Assembly: GCF_014649495.1 (NCBI RefSeq)
Contig: NZ_BMTD01000033.1
Coordinates: 1 to 63,160, forward strand
Reading direction: 5' to 3'
From: Streptomyces filipinensis
Lineage (GTDB): Bacteria; Actinomycetota; Actinomycetes; Streptomycetales; Streptomycetaceae
DNA length: 63,160 bases
Shown: positions 35,889 to 44,426 of the stretch, piece by piece
How positions within the stretch are numbered: position 1 is the stretch's first letter
Layout: each line of letters opens with the position of its first letter
Program-made: the position numbers and the translations under genes
The notes under the pieces: generated by a model
What the model was told of the DNA's origin: nothing
The model's input: the letters and a program-made list of their open reading frames with translations, nothing else
Database searches by the model: none

Positions 35889-36707
35889 ATGCCCTCTCTC
35901 GTCCCGTCCGACGTCACCGATGTGCCGCCGGAGCATGCTCTGTTGACCGTCGATATGAAGGAGTACAGCAAGCTCCCCGAGGCGAAGATGGCGCCCGCGC
36001 GGGCCGATCTGGACAGCATGCTGTCGACGGTGTTCGCTCAGTGCGGGATCGGCGACGCGACACTGCTCGGCGTCGTCAAGGACCGTGGAGACGGCGCCAT
36101 CTTCGTGCTGCCGGCCCGGCATGCGGCACGGTTGATCGACCCTCTCCTCGTCCACCTCGGTCAGGCACTCGAGCGGCGCGAGCAGACCCGGCTGGCCAGC
36201 GCGCCGACGATCCGGCTGCGGGCCAGCGTGCACGTCGGGCCCCTGGCGCCGCCGGAGCACCGAGGGGACGCGGCCAACGACGCCTGCCGGCTGGTCGACA
36301 GCGACGCAGCCCGCCGGGCCATGACCGCGGCGATGGACCACGGAGTACTGCTGGCTGCCGTGGTGTCGGACACCGTCTTTGGCCGCACGGTCGCCGCAGG
36401 CCGCACGCCGACTCTCGACGAGCAGCACTTTCACCGGGCCACCGCCCGCGTCGAGGGCAAGCCGGGCTTCGAGCAGAACTGCTGGCTCTTCGTCCCCGGG
36501 CTGGTCCCCTCGGTACTCGCTCCCTACCTCGCACAGGACAGCGACGCCGTACCCGACGGCCGCCCCACCCAGGCCACTGAGCGCAGCACAAAGGACACCA
36601 CCGCGAACGAGAGCAGCGGCGCCGTACGGCAGAAGGGCAAGGCCAGCGGCAAGGCCCGGCTGATCCAGGTCGGACGCGACTACATCCGCAGCCAGGAGCA
36701 GTCATGA
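35889..36707 (+). CDS. Nucleotide-cyclase-like protein with C-terminal amyloid-type motif
   Basis: A 272-residue protein. Residues 15-200 look like a class III cyclase domain: LLTVDMKEYSKL (metal Asp22), VVKDRGDGAIFVLP (Asp69 in the second metal motif), RLRASVHVGPL and HRGDAANDACRLVDS. Beside a PycTM-like gene it would be the PycC cyclase making cCMP or cUMP. After a flexible Thr/Ser-rich stretch, residues 251-268 read KASGKARLIQVGRDYIRS, nearly the same as residues 15-32 of the next protein; such shared tails mark bacterial amyloid signalling. The ATG at 35889 has GAAAGG nine bases upstream. The stop overlaps the next ATG. Catalytic residues were judged by eye. Confidence 0.7.
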   Translation: MPSLVPSDVTDVPPEHALLTVDMKEYSKLPEAKMAPARADLDSMLSTVFAQCGIGDATLLGVVKDRGDGAIFVLPARHAARLIDPLLVHLGQALERREQTRLASAPTIRLRASVHVGPLAPPEHRGDAANDACRLVDSDAARRAMTAAMDHGVLLAAVVSDTVFGRTVAAGRTPTLDEQHFHRATARVEGKPGFEQNCWLFVPGLVPSVLAPYLAQDSDAVPDGRPTQATERSTKDTTANESSGAVRQKGKASGKARLIQVGRDYIRSQEQS

Positions 36708-38734
36708 CCGACGCCGAGGGCACCGCATCGGTGCAGCAGCAGATCGAAGCATCCGGCCAAGCCCAGGTGACGCAGGTCGCTGGCGACTACGAAGAGCACC
36801 ACCACCAGTACGTCCGGGGCTGGCAGTACCTGCGCAGCGCTAGTGTCGACGACCGTGAACTGGACCTCGCGGAACACGCATTCGTCGATCCCCCCGAGCC
36901 GCAGGGGTCCGGCCAAGTGGCACAGGCCGTCGGTATGCTCAGCCGCCCCTACGGCAAGAGTCACGTCCTGGTGCTCTGCGGGGAGGCCGGCACGGGACGA
37001 CGCACTGCCGCACTGCATGCGCTGCGCAAGGCTGGGGTGCCCAGGAAGCAGATCAGCTGGCTGATCCTGGACTGGGACCAGCCGCGCACCGAGCAGATCC
37101 CCCACGCCGAGGGGCGCGCCTGCATTCTGGACCTGACGGACTACCGCGATCTGTCGGAGGACTTCTACACCGGACTTGCCGACTACCAGAAGCAGGCACA
37201 GGCCGACGACGCCGTTCTGGTCATCCTGGCCGATCCGAACGGCTGGAACCCCAGGATCCTCGCGACCGTGCCGGCCGTGCACCTCGCGCGCCCCTCGGCC
37301 CTAAAGGTCGCCGAGGCCCATCTGCGCCACCTCGCTGCCGGCCGGATGGACTGGCTGACGCACGATCCGCTCAACGACCTGCTCGCCCCCGAGGCGCCGG
37401 CATCCGACGGCGCCCGGCTGGCCCGGCTCATCGCCGAGGCCAAGGACGACGACCAGTCCGCAGTCGGAAAGCAGTTCACCGACTGGCAGAAGCATCTGGA
37501 AACCTGGTTCGAGCGGCACTCCGCGCCGGGAGACCTGCAGGAGCGCGCGCTGCTGATCGCGGCCGCCCTGCTGGATGGAGCTCCGGCCGCCGTCGTGCTG
37601 GGAGCTGCGGACCAGCTGTTCACGCAAGTCGGTGGTGAGCTGCCGCGTGGCGGTGCGCTGTTCGGCCGCGACCTGGACAAGCGGCTGGCCGCGATCGACG
37701 CCTCGTACACGGATGACGAGGGCATCTCCCTGGAGGAGAAGCAACGTGGGCTGTCCGCAGCTGCGCTGAAGTACGTGTGGCGGCAGCGGCCGCAGCTGCG
37801 GCCCGTGCTGCTGGAATGGGCCTCCCAAATCAGCGCACCCAACAAGATCGCCGTGCGTCATCTGCAGCGCATCGCCGACTGTCTGGTGCCGCTGGCGTTG
37901 CTGCCCGGCGGCTCGACCGTGCTGTCCGTGGCCAGACGTTGGATCGAGACCGACCGTGTGGCGCACCGTCAGCTTGCCATCCACATCCTGCAGACTATGG
38001 CGCTCCATCCAGTCGCCGGCGTCGCCGTACGTAAGCAGCTGTACGACTGGGCCCAGCAGAAGACAACCAGCGAACAACTGATCACCGCGGTCGCCGCGGT
38101 CTGCGCGGGCGAGCTGGGCCAGCGCTATCCGCGGGTCGCCCTGACCCGGCTGCGGCTGCTGGCCTCCCGCGATGACGACCAGGCCCGGGACGCCGTAGCC
38201 GACGCGGTGCGCACCCTGGCAAGCGCTCCCGAGCAACGCGTCCTGGTGCTGTCGGAGATCGTGGAATGGGCCGAATCCAGCGACAGCACCATTCGTAAGG
38301 CCGGAGCGGGCACGTTCCTGGCCCTGACCGATATCACCAGCGACATCCTCCTGCCACTGCCTGCGAGCCAGGAGAGCACCGGCGAGGCCGTCGATGCTCC
38401 CAATGTGCTGGCCGATCAACTGTTCGTCCGCGGCTGGCGCGCAGCCCTGCAGGAGCCCACAACAGCGCAGGCGGCGTACCGGCATCTGGCGGCCTGGCTG
38501 GACTCGCCCGAGCTCCAGGACGACCAGGTCCTGCCCCTGGTGGCGCAGGTGCTGCGCGGCTATCTGGGCCAGGAAGGCCCCTCTGGCCTGCTGGTGGGTT
38601 CGCCCGACAGCTCCGAGCTGGGACGGGCCCGGCGCGCACAGCTGTTCGCCCGGCTGATCTCCGAGGTGGCCTCCCCTGCTAGCCCCACCGCCATGCCGCG
38701 GTCCGGCGGTGACGGCGCCGCCGTGACGGCGTGA
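36704..38734 (+). CDS. STAND-like NTPase with N-terminal amyloid-type motif
   Basis: A 676-residue protein. Residues 14-32 (IEASGQAQVTQVAGDYEEH) repeat the C-terminal motif of the preceding cyclase. A P-loop-like segment follows, GEAGTGRRT (93-101), in which the normal Lys-Ser/Thr is Arg-Arg, with a Walker-B-like strand AVLVILADPNG (about 166). The NTPase may therefore bind but not hydrolyse nucleotide. The C-terminal 400 residues are helical repeats of HEAT type and probably sense a ligand. ATGA overlap with the cyclase gene and GTGA overlap with the next gene couple it into the operon. Expected role: a receptor that seeds the cyclase through the shared motif. Confidence 0.65.
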   Translation: MTDAEGTASVQQQIEASGQAQVTQVAGDYEEHHHQYVRGWQYLRSASVDDRELDLAEHAFVDPPEPQGSGQVAQAVGMLSRPYGKSHVLVLCGEAGTGRRTAALHALRKAGVPRKQISWLILDWDQPRTEQIPHAEGRACILDLTDYRDLSEDFYTGLADYQKQAQADDAVLVILADPNGWNPRILATVPAVHLARPSALKVAEAHLRHLAAGRMDWLTHDPLNDLLAPEAPASDGARLARLIAEAKDDDQSAVGKQFTDWQKHLETWFERHSAPGDLQERALLIAAALLDGAPAAVVLGAADQLFTQVGGELPRGGALFGRDLDKRLAAIDASYTDDEGISLEEKQRGLSAAALKYVWRQRPQLRPVLLEWASQISAPNKIAVRHLQRIADCLVPLALLPGGSTVLSVARRWIETDRVAHRQLAIHILQTMALHPVAGVAVRKQLYDWAQQKTTSEQLITAVAAVCAGELGQRYPRVALTRLRLLASRDDDQARDAVADAVRTLASAPEQRVLVLSEIVEWAESSDSTIRKAGAGTFLALTDITSDILLPLPASQESTGEAVDAPNVLADQLFVRGWRAALQEPTTAQAAYRHLAAWLDSPELQDDQVLPLVAQVLRGYLGQEGPSGLLVGSPDSSELGRARRAQLFARLISEVASPASPTAMPRSGGDGAAVTA

Positions 38735-39492
38735 GTCTGCTGCGCCGGCGCAGCAGACCGGCCCAACTCGCAGCAGATGCGGCAGCCGCGGGCACAGCTC
38801 ATCCGCTCGTGCTGAGCGGCGAGCGGATGGCCAGCCACATCAGCAGTGTGTGTTTCACCGTCCGCATCACCGGGAGCTGGAAGTGGACGCATCCCGGTGA
38901 CACGGGCGGGGGCGACCTGGCGGTGCCGGCGCGTGAGCACCTGCGTCGGCAGGCCGCGGGGATCCTGTGCCGGCACTCCGTCCTGGATCTCGCAGCGGCC
39001 CACGACGCCATTAACTCCCTGCTGCAACGCGGTTACCCCATGCCAGGGCTGGAGGTCAGTGGCACGGCGGAACTGAGCGTCACGGCAGCGGACCGCGCCC
39101 TGGCCGAGGAACATGCCCGCCGGCAGCAGGCAGCAGACCTCGAACACGGCGAGGAGCTACACCGCCTGGCCCAGCTGCAGCGGGTGCTCGCCGACCCCGA
39201 CCTACGCCGCGTGTGGTGGATGGCCCAGTTCCCCGACCGCTTCAACGACCTCGACAACTTGGCCCAGGCGCTGAAGGGCCTGCCTGCTCCGCAGGAGGCG
39301 CAGGACGATGACCTGCGCGGTGACATCCGGCGTTTCACCGACGACCTCGTCACCACCCTGCACAGCCCGCAGCAGCGCGAGGTCTTCGTCCAGGCGCTCG
39401 TCCAAACCCTCACAGCCCTCGGCCACCAGGGCCTGGCCACCGACGCCGTCCTTCGGCACCGGCCTCACGATCTCGGGAGCACACCTGCATGA
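38731..39492 (+). CDS. Unknown protein, possibly SPFH-like, in the Pycsar-like operon
   Basis: A 253-residue protein starting inside the NTPase stop (GTGA). Residues 35-125 form an alpha/beta region (ISSVCFTVRITGSWKWTH, then AREHLRRQAAGILCRHSVLD, then ELSVTAADRALAEEHARRQQ). The strand-helix pattern followed by a charged helix at 120-155 is reminiscent of an SPFH/band-7 domain, but no membrane anchor is visible and the similarity is weak. The C-terminal 90 residues are helical. ATGA overlap with the following gene shows coupling. Function is unknown; co-transcription places it with cyclase signalling. Confidence 0.6.
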   Translation: MSLLRRRSRPAQLAADAAAAGTAHPLVLSGERMASHISSVCFTVRITGSWKWTHPGDTGGGDLAVPAREHLRRQAAGILCRHSVLDLAAAHDAINSLLQRGYPMPGLEVSGTAELSVTAADRALAEEHARRQQAADLEHGEELHRLAQLQRVLADPDLRRVWWMAQFPDRFNDLDNLAQALKGLPAPQEAQDDDLRGDIRRFTDDLVTTLHSPQQREVFVQALVQTLTALGHQGLATDAVLRHRPHDLGSTPA

Positions 39493-39899
39493 AACTCCAC
39501 ACCGCCCGCTGGCTCCTGGCCCCTGTGCGCCAGCTGCGCACCCGCCGGCTCATGGCCCGGCACGGGGCGACGCTGGCGTACGACACCGCGTGGGCCCTGA
39601 TCACCCTGCATAGCGCACCAGACGAAATCACCCTCGTGCGCGCCTGGGCCCGCGAGAGACCCGGCGCTGCCCCTGGCATCCACTACGACCACTGGCACAC
39701 ACTGAGCCAAGCCGAACAGCAACGCCGCCTTAGGTGGCTGCGCAGACGCGGGCACTCCCCCATCCAGCTCCTCCAACTCGACGCTGGCCTCATCCACAGC
39801 ACAGGCCTCCACGTCCTGGACTGGGGCCGGCCGCCGATCCCTGCCGCCCAGCACCATGCGACGCCTCCCCCCTGGTCACAAACTCGCGACCAGCCCTAG
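39489..39899 (+). CDS. Small unknown protein ending the Pycsar-like operon
   Basis: A 136-residue protein, strongly Arg-rich at the start (RWLLAPVRQLRTRRLMARHG). It has two predicted helices, then WHTLSQAEQQRRLRWLRRRG and a Pro-rich tail. There is no signal peptide, membrane helix or catalytic motif. The ATG overlaps the preceding stop (ATGA). The Arg-rich face suggests nucleic acid or membrane-surface binding. I do not recognise the family. Confidence 0.5.
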   Translation: MKLHTARWLLAPVRQLRTRRLMARHGATLAYDTAWALITLHSAPDEITLVRAWARERPGAAPGIHYDHWHTLSQAEQQRRLRWLRRRGHSPIQLLQLDAGLIHSTGLHVLDWGRPPIPAAQHHATPPPWSQTRDQP

Positions 39900-40209
39900 C
39901 AATCGTCACCGTGTTGACCGGCGTTCTCACGGCACTGGGCGGGCCTGCCTGGCTTCATGGAAGTCTTCGGGGTCAGGACTCCGCAGCGGGCCTCTATATG
40001 CCTCCTCCGGGGAGTTCGCGGCGTGGCCCACCTTCCTGCACATCGGTGCTGGTGGATAGCCTTGAGAAATCCTGCTGAACCACTCTATGCCGTGCCTTGC
40101 AGATTGTGCTCCCAACGCATTTGTCCTGAGCTTGGCGTCCGAGGTACAGAGGGTCGGTCGCCCGTGGCTGCTGTCGTTACCCCCAAAGTGGTCGGCGGGC
40201 GTCGCAGGA
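39900..40209. other. Intergenic region between convergent operons
   Basis: About 310 bases lie between the end of the Pycsar-like operon and the end of the TPR-CHAT gene. Open frames here are shadows or lack start signals. Transcription converges, so terminators are expected, but I see no clear hairpin with a T-run. Confidence 0.35.
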
Positions 40210-43200
40210 TCAGGGGCCAGCGTGGACGTAGGGAGCCCACTGCAGAGGGTCGCCTGGGGCGTTTGCGCGAAGCTCGCGGACCGCGGCGTGCACGGCAAAA
40301 GCGGCTTCTCCAGCATCCGGTTCCAGGGTGTCGGTGGCGTCCAGCTCGGCGTAGATCTTGTTAGCTACCCGGGCCGACGTCTGATCCAGCACCGGCCACA
40401 TCGTGGCGACGACGTGCTGATAGCCCGCAAGTTGGAACGCGGTGGCCAGGTGGACCGCCTCGTCCGGGATCGCTGCTCCGCCTCGGAAGGTGCTGCAGGC
40501 GGACAGGAAGGCGAGTGCAGAGCCGTCGGCCTGGAGCCGTGAGACGTCGACGATGGTCAAGGGAGCGCCGTGGAGGAGCAGGTGGCTGTTCGAAGGGCTC
40601 GCCATATCGCTGTACGCATGGCAGGCGAAGTGAGACCACGAGCAGTTCCGGAGTGCTGCCAGGACGCGATCGCGCGTCGCTTGTGCCGCTAGCAGGACCT
40701 CAGCTTTGGGGAAGCGGTGGGTGATGATCTGTGCTTCCTCTTCTGCTCCCGGGAGGTCGCTTTGCCCGGGGGTGTGAGGCATGGCCACGACGAGTTGACG
40801 GGTTGTGTGCTCATGTTGCTCCACGGACCAGGTGCGATCGGTCTCCAGTTCCTGGTCCTGATCTTCCTTCCGCCGGGCGTTCTGCAAGGCGTCCACGGTT
40901 GACGTGTAGGAGGAGATAGCCCGATCCAGCACTGTGGGCGGCGCGGTCTGTCTCAGGAGATCGTGGTGGCCGGCCGCGTGGAGGGGCAGGAAGTTGAGCA
41001 GCCCGGTCGGCGACCACCAGATCCGCGGCCAGGCCTGCGTAGGCACGTGCGACGCGGTCAGGCCAAGGTGCGTAAGCACCGGCTCGGCAAGTGCGTCCCA
41101 CAGCCAGCCGAGCGTGCTCTCCACGCGCTCTGTTGCGTCCTTGTGCTTCTGCCGGGCAGTCTCGACCGCAGTAAGAAATTTCTCCACTTGTTCGACTACC
41201 GCTTCCGGGGTGAGGTCGGGCAGCGGCACGACCTGCACCCCCTGCGGGGTGAGAATGATGGCATCAGAGCGATACGCACTGACGTTGACGGTGATGATCG
41301 GACCTTCCTGGGCGGCAGGGAGCAGTTCATCCAGGCCCGGGGCCAGCAAGAAGCGTTGCAGCTCAGGTTCTGGCCTGTTGCGAATCTGTTGGATCAGGAG
41401 GTCCCACTGACGGGCCAGCTCATAGCGCCGATCCGCTACACCTTTCGGAAGCGATCCGAGATCATCAGTTCTGAGTGATGCAGTGTAGAGGTCGTCGTCC
41501 AGTGCTGCGCGGATCTGGTCGAACTCTGCGGCCAGCTCGGAGTCGCAATCGTGTAGTCCGGTGAGGTCACTGCGCGACTCCAGCGCCTGGGAGAGCAGAA
41601 TTCCGCGCCCCTGCTCCAGCAGTTCCACGGCTTGCTCCACCCTGTCGCACTGCAGGGCAGCGGCGGCGGCATCGGAGGCAAGCCCCGGGAAACGGGTCAG
41701 TTGATGCTCTTGGTCGCTTCGCTGCAGATGACGTGCAGCCACACGTGGCAACAAGCCGACGGCTATCGCCAGCCCTTCAGCCGCTTCTTCCCAATGCCCG
41801 GCCACAGCCTCGAGACGACCCCAGTCACGGGCAGCACCTAGGCGGATGCTGGGCGGTGCAGCGATCACACCCGCCGCTTCTCGCAACACCTTTACAGCTT
41901 CCTCGCGTGCAGCATTGTTCCCAGAGCCTGCTTGCCGCTGTTGGGCGTTCAATACGCTACCGAGGTTCGCCAGGAGCTTCGCACGGTCAGGGTGTGGGGG
42001 TTTTGCGGGGGTCGCTTCCACCGCTTTCCGGGAAGCTTGAACTGCTTCCTCCAAGGCGGACACGTCTCCCGTGCACTGGTAGCGGGCTTGCTGTGCCATC
42101 CCCACACCGGACAAAACGATGCCTCGATACGGGCTGCCTTCTGGGGTTTCTTCCATCGCTTGCTTCAATACGGTGATCGCCTCGGTGAGGGGACCCGAGG
42201 CGCCAGTCTGTTCGTGCTGGGTTATCAGCGCGCCGCCCAGATTGGCCAGGATGCCAGCTCGTCGGGAATCGCCAGGCGAAACTTCGGCGACCGCCTTCCG
42301 GCTCGCGCGTAGCGCTTCCTCAATCGTCGCCTCGTCCGGTATCCGCTCGTAGCGCACTCTCAGAGCGTTGCTGAGGCCCGTCAGGAATCCCGGATTGAGA
42401 GGGGCGCCGACGGGTGTCACGGCGACGGCTTCACGCAGGGCGTCGATGGCATCGTCAAGCGTGGTGAGGTCGCCTGTTGCGTCGTATCGAACGCGCAAGG
42501 CGATGCCGAGTGCGGCCAAGTTGGCCTCATGCCCTTTGTGCCCGAGTGGAGTCTCCTTGACGGCGTCCCTGTAGAATCCCACCGCTTCCTCGAGCGTGGC
42601 GGGGTCTCCCGTGCGCTTGTACCAGAGCAGCAGGCCGCCGGCGAGACTGCCCAACGAGGACCACCGGAGGGGGTGACCGGGCCCAGTCTCGGCTAGTTCT
42701 TTTCGGCCCAGGTCGATAGCTTCCTTCAGCGCTTCTGGATCCTCCACTCGCTCGTGCCAGGCCTGCAGCGCGCTACCCAGGGCGAATCCGAAGCCGGAGC
42801 GCTCCTCAGAGGAGCTCTTCTTGACCGCTTCGCGCAGCGTGGAGATGGCCGCCTCGAGCGCCTTCACGTCGTCCGTGCGCTCGTGCCACACGTGGAGCGT
42901 TTGACCGTAGCGGGACAGGTAGCGGGCCAGTGTCGCATTGTCTGCTTCGGTTTCTTTGCCTGCCGCAACTGCCTCCCAGCCCACTCGTACGGCCTGCGAG
43001 AGCACGGTCAGATCCCCCGTGTTGGCGTGCAAGTCCGCCAACGCGGTGCACAGAGTTGACAGATATCCCGCCCGGCGGGGATCGGTGGTTACCGTGTGCT
43101 CCACCGCGCTCTGCAGCAGGCTGATGGCCTCCTCGATTGCAGCTCGGTCTTGAGTATCGGCTTCCTCCAGCAGGTCAACGGCATGGTTATGCCAGGCAGT

Positions 43201-43512
43201 CACCTTGTTGAGGAGCACCTTGATCTGCTCGGGAACATCATCTGGGACTGTCCGGTAGACCGGACTGAGAAGTTCAACAGCCTGCTCCAATTCCTCGGGG
43301 CCTTGGTCTTCCGGAAGGGCGAGGTACCGGTCCCAGTGCAGGAGTCCGACCGCGCGCAAGACCTCCCAGTCGGACACTGGATCGGCACGGCTGTCCATCA
43401 AGGCGTCGGCCTCAGCTAGGGCCCCAGGTTCGAGGACGGATTGCGGATCTCTCGTTGCGTCAAAGTCTCTCAACCTTTCGGTCACGGCAGCTAGCAAAGT
43501 TTCCCGCGTCAT
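40210..43512 (-). CDS. TPR-CHAT caspase-fold protease
   Basis: A 1100-residue protein. Residues about 70-650 are TPR-like helical repeats of a recurrent form (ALEEAIxxxREAVxxTPxGxP). The C-terminal 350 residues are a CHAT domain, with catalytic His965 in WSHFACHAYSD and Cys1006 in AFLSACSTFRGG. TPR-CHAT proteins are caspase-like proteases used in conflict systems, including TPR-CHAT of type III-E CRISPR (Craspase) and gasdermin activation, and in uncharacterised modules. No gasdermin or Cas gene lies next to it here. The ATG follows GAAGGG. A small zinc-binding protein gene lies upstream on the same strand, 243 bp away, and could be a substrate or regulator. Confidence 0.8.
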   Translation of the reverse strand: MTRETLLAAVTERLRDFDATRDPQSVLEPGALAEADALMDSRADPVSDWEVLRAVGLLHWDRYLALPEDQGPEELEQAVELLSPVYRTVPDDVPEQIKVLLNKVTAWHNHAVDLLEEADTQDRAAIEEAISLLQSAVEHTVTTDPRRAGYLSTLCTALADLHANTGDLTVLSQAVRVGWEAVAAGKETEADNATLARYLSRYGQTLHVWHERTDDVKALEAAISTLREAVKKSSSEERSGFGFALGSALQAWHERVEDPEALKEAIDLGRKELAETGPGHPLRWSSLGSLAGGLLLWYKRTGDPATLEEAVGFYRDAVKETPLGHKGHEANLAALGIALRVRYDATGDLTTLDDAIDALREAVAVTPVGAPLNPGFLTGLSNALRVRYERIPDEATIEEALRASRKAVAEVSPGDSRRAGILANLGGALITQHEQTGASGPLTEAITVLKQAMEETPEGSPYRGIVLSGVGMAQQARYQCTGDVSALEEAVQASRKAVEATPAKPPHPDRAKLLANLGSVLNAQQRQAGSGNNAAREEAVKVLREAAGVIAAPPSIRLGAARDWGRLEAVAGHWEEAAEGLAIAVGLLPRVAARHLQRSDQEHQLTRFPGLASDAAAAALQCDRVEQAVELLEQGRGILLSQALESRSDLTGLHDCDSELAAEFDQIRAALDDDLYTASLRTDDLGSLPKGVADRRYELARQWDLLIQQIRNRPEPELQRFLLAPGLDELLPAAQEGPIITVNVSAYRSDAIILTPQGVQVVPLPDLTPEAVVEQVEKFLTAVETARQKHKDATERVESTLGWLWDALAEPVLTHLGLTASHVPTQAWPRIWWSPTGLLNFLPLHAAGHHDLLRQTAPPTVLDRAISSYTSTVDALQNARRKEDQDQELETDRTWSVEQHEHTTRQLVVAMPHTPGQSDLPGAEEEAQIITHRFPKAEVLLAAQATRDRVLAALRNCSWSHFACHAYSDMASPSNSHLLLHGAPLTIVDVSRLQADGSALAFLSACSTFRGGAAIPDEAVHLATAFQLAGYQHVVATMWPVLDQTSARVANKIYAELDATDTLEPDAGEAAFAVHAAVRELRANAPGDPLQWAPYVHAGP

Positions 43513-43755
43513 GCGCCCTTCACCCCATAAATTCTTACCTTCTCATCTGCAGCTTCACCCACTGTGGCGGCAGTCGCAGCTACGGGGAGCGCCATTGCTT
43601 TTATGCAACTTCCGCAGCCGAAAGTGGGCTCCTTAGGCTGTGCACACACCCCGTTCGCACAGCACCCTCGGAGGGTTTCGTGGCAACTGACTCCATTGAC
43701 AGGTTCAGCCACCTGGGTGTGTGAGTCACCGATCACAGTTGAAAGATGCGATGGG

Positions 43756-44055
43756 CTAGTGCCAGTCACTGGGCTGAACGAGGACCGTCGGATTGGGTAT
43801 TCCGGCGGGTTCGGGAGGCGGAAATTTGCCAGACTTTTCTACGCAACGCGGGCAGGCGAGCAGGGGCAGATCTTCATACTCTTGATGGTTGAAAACCTCG
43901 CTTGGTTCACACTCAAGGAGGTTACCGATCATATATTTGGCTTCACCGGGCGGAACCCCTAGTGCCATCAGGACGCCGGTCAGCCACTTGCCACCGCCCC
44001 GAAGACAGAGAAGCGTGTCCGTAGGTTCCCTACAGATGATGCATGTTGGCTGCAT
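43756..44055 (-). CDS. Small Cys-rich (zinc-ribbon) protein
   Basis: A 99-residue protein with CIIC near the N-terminus, a further Cys in TLLCLRGG, Cys at LLECEPSE and CPRC at about 73-76, which together suggest a zinc-bound fold. VLMALGVPPGEAKYMIGNLL is a central helix. There are no membrane segments. It lies between the two CHAT genes, on the same strand as the TPR-CHAT gene. CHAT and caspase modules often carry a small partner that is cleaved; this one is a candidate, without proof. The ATG at 44055 is preferred over an upstream in-frame ATG at 44124. Confidence 0.5.
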   Translation of the reverse strand: MQPTCIICREPTDTLLCLRGGGKWLTGVLMALGVPPGEAKYMIGNLLECEPSEVFNHQEYEDLPLLACPRCVEKSGKFPPPEPAGIPNPTVLVQPSDWH

Positions 44056-44426
44056 GATCACTCCAATGAACGTTTTTACCTGTTGCTCATCGGACCTACA
44101 ACCAGTATGTTCCGCAGCCTTCAACTCTTCCAGTCAAGCCCACACGTGATCACATTTATTTGTTGACTCATCATCTAGTGCGGATTTGCCTCAAAGGTAG
44201 ATACACTCCCAGTGGAGCATGCCTTGCAACTGCTGACTGCAGACGAGATGGCCTTATATGGCCGGTGTGGTGATCATGGCGGCGGCACATGCCTCCATCA
44301 CGCCGTGCGAGCCAATCGCGACGGACAAGACCTTCCCAAACCCCTCAACCGTTGAGATCCCCCCTCCCGGTGGGCCTAGGCGCATGCGGGCGCCTGAACA
44401 GGCCATCACACGACAGGAGGCTCGTG
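44056..44426. other. Divergent promoter region between CHAT-linked genes
   Basis: About 370 relatively AT-rich bases separate the zinc-ribbon gene and the second CHAT gene, which are divergently transcribed. TTGACT occurs at about 44164 in a TTTATTTGTTGACTCATC context and could be a -35 element, but no -10 at standard spacing stands out. A longer frame into the CHAT gene from 44289 exists but its first 46 codons do not look protein-like. Confidence 0.35.

Noticed and set aside
40210..43512. TPR-CHAT as part of a type III-E CRISPR (Craspase) or a gasdermin operon
   Set aside because: No gRAMP/Cas7-11-like or recognisable gasdermin gene lies next to it.
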